Shown in pieces: positions 5,413-8,215 of a stretch of 8,215 nucleotides of DNA. How positions within the stretch are numbered: position 1 is the stretch's first letter; each line of letters opens with the position of its first letter. The notes below the pieces were generated by a model. It saw only the letters and a list, made by a program, of their open reading frames with translations, was not told the DNA's origin and made no database searches. A program made the translations under genes and the position numbers. The stretch comes from Halieaceae bacterium. Its GTDB lineage: Bacteria > Pseudomonadota > Gammaproteobacteria > Pseudomonadales > Halieaceae. The stretch is from contig DOVB01000194.1 in the NCBI GenBank assembly GCA_003520285.1, positions 1 through 8,215 on the forward strand, read 5' to 3'.

Positions 5413-6426
5413 ATGACCACAGCGATACACAGCGAACAGGCGCGTCGCGAACAGGGCGAGACCAAACCTCGGGCACTGATTGCGCACTTACTCAACGGCG
5501 TCAGCCAAGACGCACCCGCGAGCCTGCGAGAGGCCTCCGCGACCCACTTTAACGCCTCGGGGAAGTTGTTACGGGGATGTCTCGCACTCGAGGCTTGCGA
5601 AGAGTTTGGAGTAGCCCAAGATGCTGCCGAGCAGTGGGCTATCACAGTCGAACTTTTGCACAATGCATCGCTGGTTCACGACGACCTGTGTGATCGAGAC
5701 ACCCACCGTCGTGGCCAAAAAACCGTTTACCGACAATACGGAGAAGCCGTCGCAATTTGTCTGGGCGACTACTATCTAGCCAAAGCGTACGAGTTTGGCG
5801 CTCGAGCGGGCCTGCGCAGCGTTCCACTGATTTCAACTGCCATCGCCACACTGGTGGGAGGGCAAGCGGGGGAATTCAGCACAGCGGGCTATCCAGACTG
5901 GGAAACTTATCACCAACTAGCCGTGGCTAAAACCGCACCATTGCTCAGCTTACCCGTGCTTGGAGCAAGTATCATCGCTGGCTTCCAGATTGATACGTCG
6001 CGCGCGCAAACCTACTTTGAACATGCCGCAATTTGCTTCCAGATTATCAATGACCTCAACAATTTTAATGGCACCGACGGCGCCCAAAGCCCCTGCTCTG
6101 ATTTAGCCAATTGCCGCCCCAATGCAGTGATCGCCTGCTTTAAAGAAGATTTATCGATACCACAGAAGGCGCGCTTTGAGCTGTGGGCAGATAAAATCCG
6201 TTCAGGCGAGTTAATAGCGGATACGGTTGAAACTCGAGAGTGGTGGCACCTTATTAAACAATCTTCCGCGTTTCAGAGCACTTCGAACCGCCTCAGTTTC
6301 CATTATAATGAGGCAAGCGCTGAGCTCAGCCACCTCGCACCTGCAGTTCAGCGAGTCATTTGCGACTTGCAACAATGGCTTGCCTATCAGCTGACCAGAG
6401 CAAAGCAGCTCACCTTCCAACCTTAG
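5413..6426 (+). CDS. crtE: Geranylgeranyl diphosphate synthase family protein (CrtE)
   Basis: This is a 337-residue isoprenyl diphosphate synthase, all-helical and cytoplasmic, expected to build geranylgeranyl diphosphate for carotenoids. Visible marks are the diphosphate-binding GKLLR (50-54; the usual Pro after Arg is Gly here), the first aspartate-rich motif DDLCD (90-94) followed by HRRG (98-101), GGQAGE (149-154) where GQxxD is usual, and AKT (172-174). The second aspartate-rich motif reads QIINDLNNF (210-218): Asn213, Asp214 and Asn217 replace the usual DDxxD, so two of its three aspartates are Asn. The start is ATG 5413, with AAGG seven bases upstream. The stop TAG (6424-6426) lies inside the crtI ribosome binding site, giving a coupled crtE-crtI unit. 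The position at the head of a crt operon beside an opsin supports the CrtE role. Altered chain length or reduced activity is possible given the motif changes. Confidence 0.87.
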   Translation: MTTAIHSEQARREQGETKPRALIAHLLNGVSQDAPASLREASATHFNASGKLLRGCLALEACEEFGVAQDAAEQWAITVELLHNASLVHDDLCDRDTHRRGQKTVYRQYGEAVAICLGDYYLAKAYEFGARAGLRSVPLISTAIATLVGGQAGEFSTAGYPDWETYHQLAVAKTAPLLSLPVLGASIIAGFQIDTSRAQTYFEHAAICFQIINDLNNFNGTDGAQSPCSDLANCRPNAVIACFKEDLSIPQKARFELWADKIRSGELIADTVETREWWHLIKQSSAFQSTSNRLSFHYNEASAELSHLAPAVQRVICDLQQWLAYQLTRAKQLTFQP

Positions 6427-6436
6427 GAGTAACAGT

Positions 6437-7912
6437 GTGACGCAAACCATCGTGGTAGGTGCGGGTTTTGGCGGTATAGCAACGGCCTTACGATGCAGAG
6501 CACTGGGACACGAGGTCACACTCTTGGAACGGCTGGAGTCGCTCGGTGGCAGAGCCCAAGTGTTCGAGCGCGATGGCTTCAAGCACGATGCGGGCCCCAC
6601 AGTAATTACCGCTCCTTTTATGTTCGAGGAGCTGTTTGAACTGTTCCAGAAATCGTTGCACGACTACGCCACCCTGGTGCCACTCGACACTTGGTACGAG
6701 TTTTATTTCAGCGATGGCAGCACCTTTACGTACCGCGGTGATATTGACCACACCCTGCAAGAAATCGCACGATTTAACGAAGCCGATGTTGCGGGTTACC
6801 AAAAGCTACTCGCGCTCTCAAAAAAGATTTTCGCGGTTGGCTTTGAGCAGCTTTCCAGCCAACCTTTCACCCAATTTTCGACAATGTTAAAGCAAGTCCC
6901 GGCCCTGCTCCGCCTGCACAGCTATCGTACTGTGTTTGGCTTGGTCTCGCACTTTATTAAAGATGAACATCTCCGCAAAGTTTTTTCAGTTCATCCATTG
7001 TTGGTCGGTGGCAACCCTTACACCACAACATCGATCTACACCCTCATTCACTATCTTGAGCGTCAATGGGGTATCCACTTCTGTATGGGGGGTACCGGAG
7101 CACTGGTAGATGCGCTCACAAAGCTGATGGAAGAAGAGCAGATCACGATTCGAACTGGCTCCGATGTTGACCAGATCACCATCGAAAACGGGGTGGCCAC
7201 GGGGGTCGTGCTTGCGTCTGGGGAACACCTGACCGCCGATAATGTCATATTCAATGGTGATGCGCCGCATGCCTACAAAGCCCTGCTGCCCTCGTATTTA
7301 AAACGGCAGCGAATTCGGCGTCCAGACAGCCTCACGCAATATTCGATGGGCCTTTACGTGCTCTATTTCGGCACCCAAAAGACCTATCCCGATATCGCGC
7401 ACCACACCATATGGCTCGGGCCGAGGCACAAAGAATTACTCGAAGATATTTTTGATCATCACGTGATCCCCGATGACTTCTCACTTTATTTACACCGACC
7501 CACCGCAACGGATCCCAGCTTTGGGCCGCCCAACTGCGATAGTTTTTACGTTTTGTGCCCCGTGTCTAATCTTAAATCGGGTACCGATTGGGATATTGAG
7601 GGGCCGAAACTACGCGATCGAATCGTAGCCGCACTTGGCGACACCATTTTACCGGGCCTCGATGAGACCATTTGCTCAGATTTTTGGATGACACCAGAAG
7701 ACTTTAAGACACAGTATCGATCAGAGCACGGTGCCGGTTTCTCAATTGCCCCGACTCTGACTCAGTCGGCCTATTTCCGCTACCACAATCGTGACCCCGA
7801 CGTTTCCAATTTATACTTCACGGGCGCAGGAACTCACCCCGGGGCGGGCCTACCTGGGGTATTATCATCAGCCAAAGTGGTAGAAAATCTGCTGACAGGT
7901 ATCTCGACGTAA
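6437..7912 (+). CDS. crtI: Phytoene desaturase (CrtI)
   Basis: This is a 491-residue FAD-dependent desaturase that introduces double bonds into phytoene to give lycopene, working at the membrane surface. The N terminus carries the dinucleotide-binding fingerprint GAGFGG (8-13) with acidic Glu31 at the end of the second strand, then LGGRA (36-40) and DAGPTVIT (51-58), all typical of bacterial CrtI. The C-terminal FAD-binding block FTGAGTHPGAGLPGVLSS (about 461-478) is the carotenoid-desaturase signature. Length is normal for the family. The start is GTG at 6437-6439, chosen because AGGAG (6425-6429) is seven bases away and the FAD motif begins at once. Ten bases separate it from crtE, whose stop overlaps this ribosome binding site. 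The number of desaturation steps cannot be read from sequence. Lycopene is inferred from the opsin context. Confidence 0.96.
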   Translation: MTQTIVVGAGFGGIATALRCRALGHEVTLLERLESLGGRAQVFERDGFKHDAGPTVITAPFMFEELFELFQKSLHDYATLVPLDTWYEFYFSDGSTFTYRGDIDHTLQEIARFNEADVAGYQKLLALSKKIFAVGFEQLSSQPFTQFSTMLKQVPALLRLHSYRTVFGLVSHFIKDEHLRKVFSVHPLLVGGNPYTTTSIYTLIHYLERQWGIHFCMGGTGALVDALTKLMEEEQITIRTGSDVDQITIENGVATGVVLASGEHLTADNVIFNGDAPHAYKALLPSYLKRQRIRRPDSLTQYSMGLYVLYFGTQKTYPDIAHHTIWLGPRHKELLEDIFDHHVIPDDFSLYLHRPTATDPSFGPPNCDSFYVLCPVSNLKSGTDWDIEGPKLRDRIVAALGDTILPGLDETICSDFWMTPEDFKTQYRSEHGAGFSIAPTLTQSAYFRYHNRDPDVSNLYFTGAGTHPGAGLPGVLSSAKVVENLLTGIST

Positions 7913-7923
7913 AGGCCAGTCGT

Positions 7924-8215
7924 ATGGACTCACCTACCAGCGGGGGAACTCAGGGGCAAGACGCACTAACCACCCTCGCGCAACATGGCAAGACGTTCTA
8001 TTGGGCTTCGCTGTTCTTAGGCCGAGCGCGGGCAATCACAGCAGCGCGGTTGTATCGATGCTGCCGAATACTCGATGACATCGCCGATAGTCAAGAATCA
8101 TCGACCGATCAAAAGCGAGTCCGCCTGGAAGGCATTCGACAAAGCATCTCTGATCCCATTGGCACCTCGCAAGATAATCTTGTCATGGAATTGCAGTACC
8201 TTGTTAACGAGCACG
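7924..8215 (+). CDS. crtB: Phytoene synthase (CrtB), 5' part, cut by the window edge
   Basis: The first 97 codons of a squalene/phytoene synthase are present; a full protein would be about 300 residues. The enzyme condenses two geranylgeranyl diphosphates head to head into phytoene. Seen here are the substrate-pocket segment HGKTFYWASLFLG (21-33), then ARLYRCCRILDDIAD (41-55) with the first aspartate-rich motif DDIAD at 51-55, which binds magnesium and diphosphate. The start is ATG 7924 with AAAGG (7911-7915) eight bases upstream. Those bases overlap the crtI TAA, so it is the third coupled gene of the operon. The frame is open without a stop to the last base. A short, polar, Gly-rich N-terminal extension (residues 2-12) precedes the conserved part. 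Confidence 0.93.
   Translation, partial: MDSPTSGGTQGQDALTTLAQHGKTFYWASLFLGRARAITAARLYRCCRILDDIADSQESSTDQKRVRLEGIRQSISDPIGTSQDNLVMELQYLVNEH

Noticed and set aside
1..8215. Insertion sequences, CRISPR arrays, tRNA or rRNA genes
   Set aside because: No transposase-like frame, regularly spaced repeats or recognisable structured RNA was seen on reading both strands.

Overview
The window looks like chromosomal DNA of a marine proteorhodopsin-bearing gammaproteobacterium. Three things support this: a gamma-type green proteorhodopsin, an EF-G that matches the stand-alone 'EF-G 2' paralogue of Pseudomonas-like gammaproteobacteria almost motif for motif, and a carotenoid operon starting crtE-crtI-crtB. 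A SAR92 or OM60/NOR5-like source is a guess from gene content, not something the sequence proves.

Layout from left to right. Bases 1 to about 147 are AT-rich (45 G/C in the first 120 by hand count) and carry the tail of an unidentified coiled-coil reading frame on the minus strand. At about 145-152 the sequence switches abruptly into a cyclase/kynurenine-formamidase-like gene (+) whose N-terminal part is missing. Next come a hotdog-fold thioesterase (-), a small CPXCG-family cysteine-rich protein (+), and a complete EF-G 2 gene (-) with its own terminator. Upstream of EF-G, in the same orientation but separated by a strong terminator, is the proteorhodopsin gene (-). A 308-base control region then separates proteorhodopsin from the divergent, tightly spaced crtE-crtI-crtB genes (+). 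crtB runs off the right edge.

How the genes work together. CrtE makes geranylgeranyl diphosphate, CrtB condenses two molecules to phytoene, and CrtI desaturates phytoene to a lycopene-like product. Lycopene cyclase (crtY) and a beta-carotene 15,15'-dioxygenase (blh) are needed to reach retinal, the proteorhodopsin chromophore. Neither is in the window, and the operon is still open at its right end. The divergent arrangement would let one control region govern both opsin and chromophore supply. It contains a 14-bp perfect palindrome next to the opsin ribosome binding site, a TACA-N-TGTA dyad inside a candidate opsin promoter spacer, and several A/T tracts.

No wholly new system is evident. The most unusual points are the Asn-substituted second aspartate-rich motif of CrtE, the abrupt junction near base 148, the cyclase-family metal site lacking two of its usual histidines, and the dyad-rich opsin/crt control region. 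No tRNA, rRNA, CRISPR array or insertion sequence was recognised.
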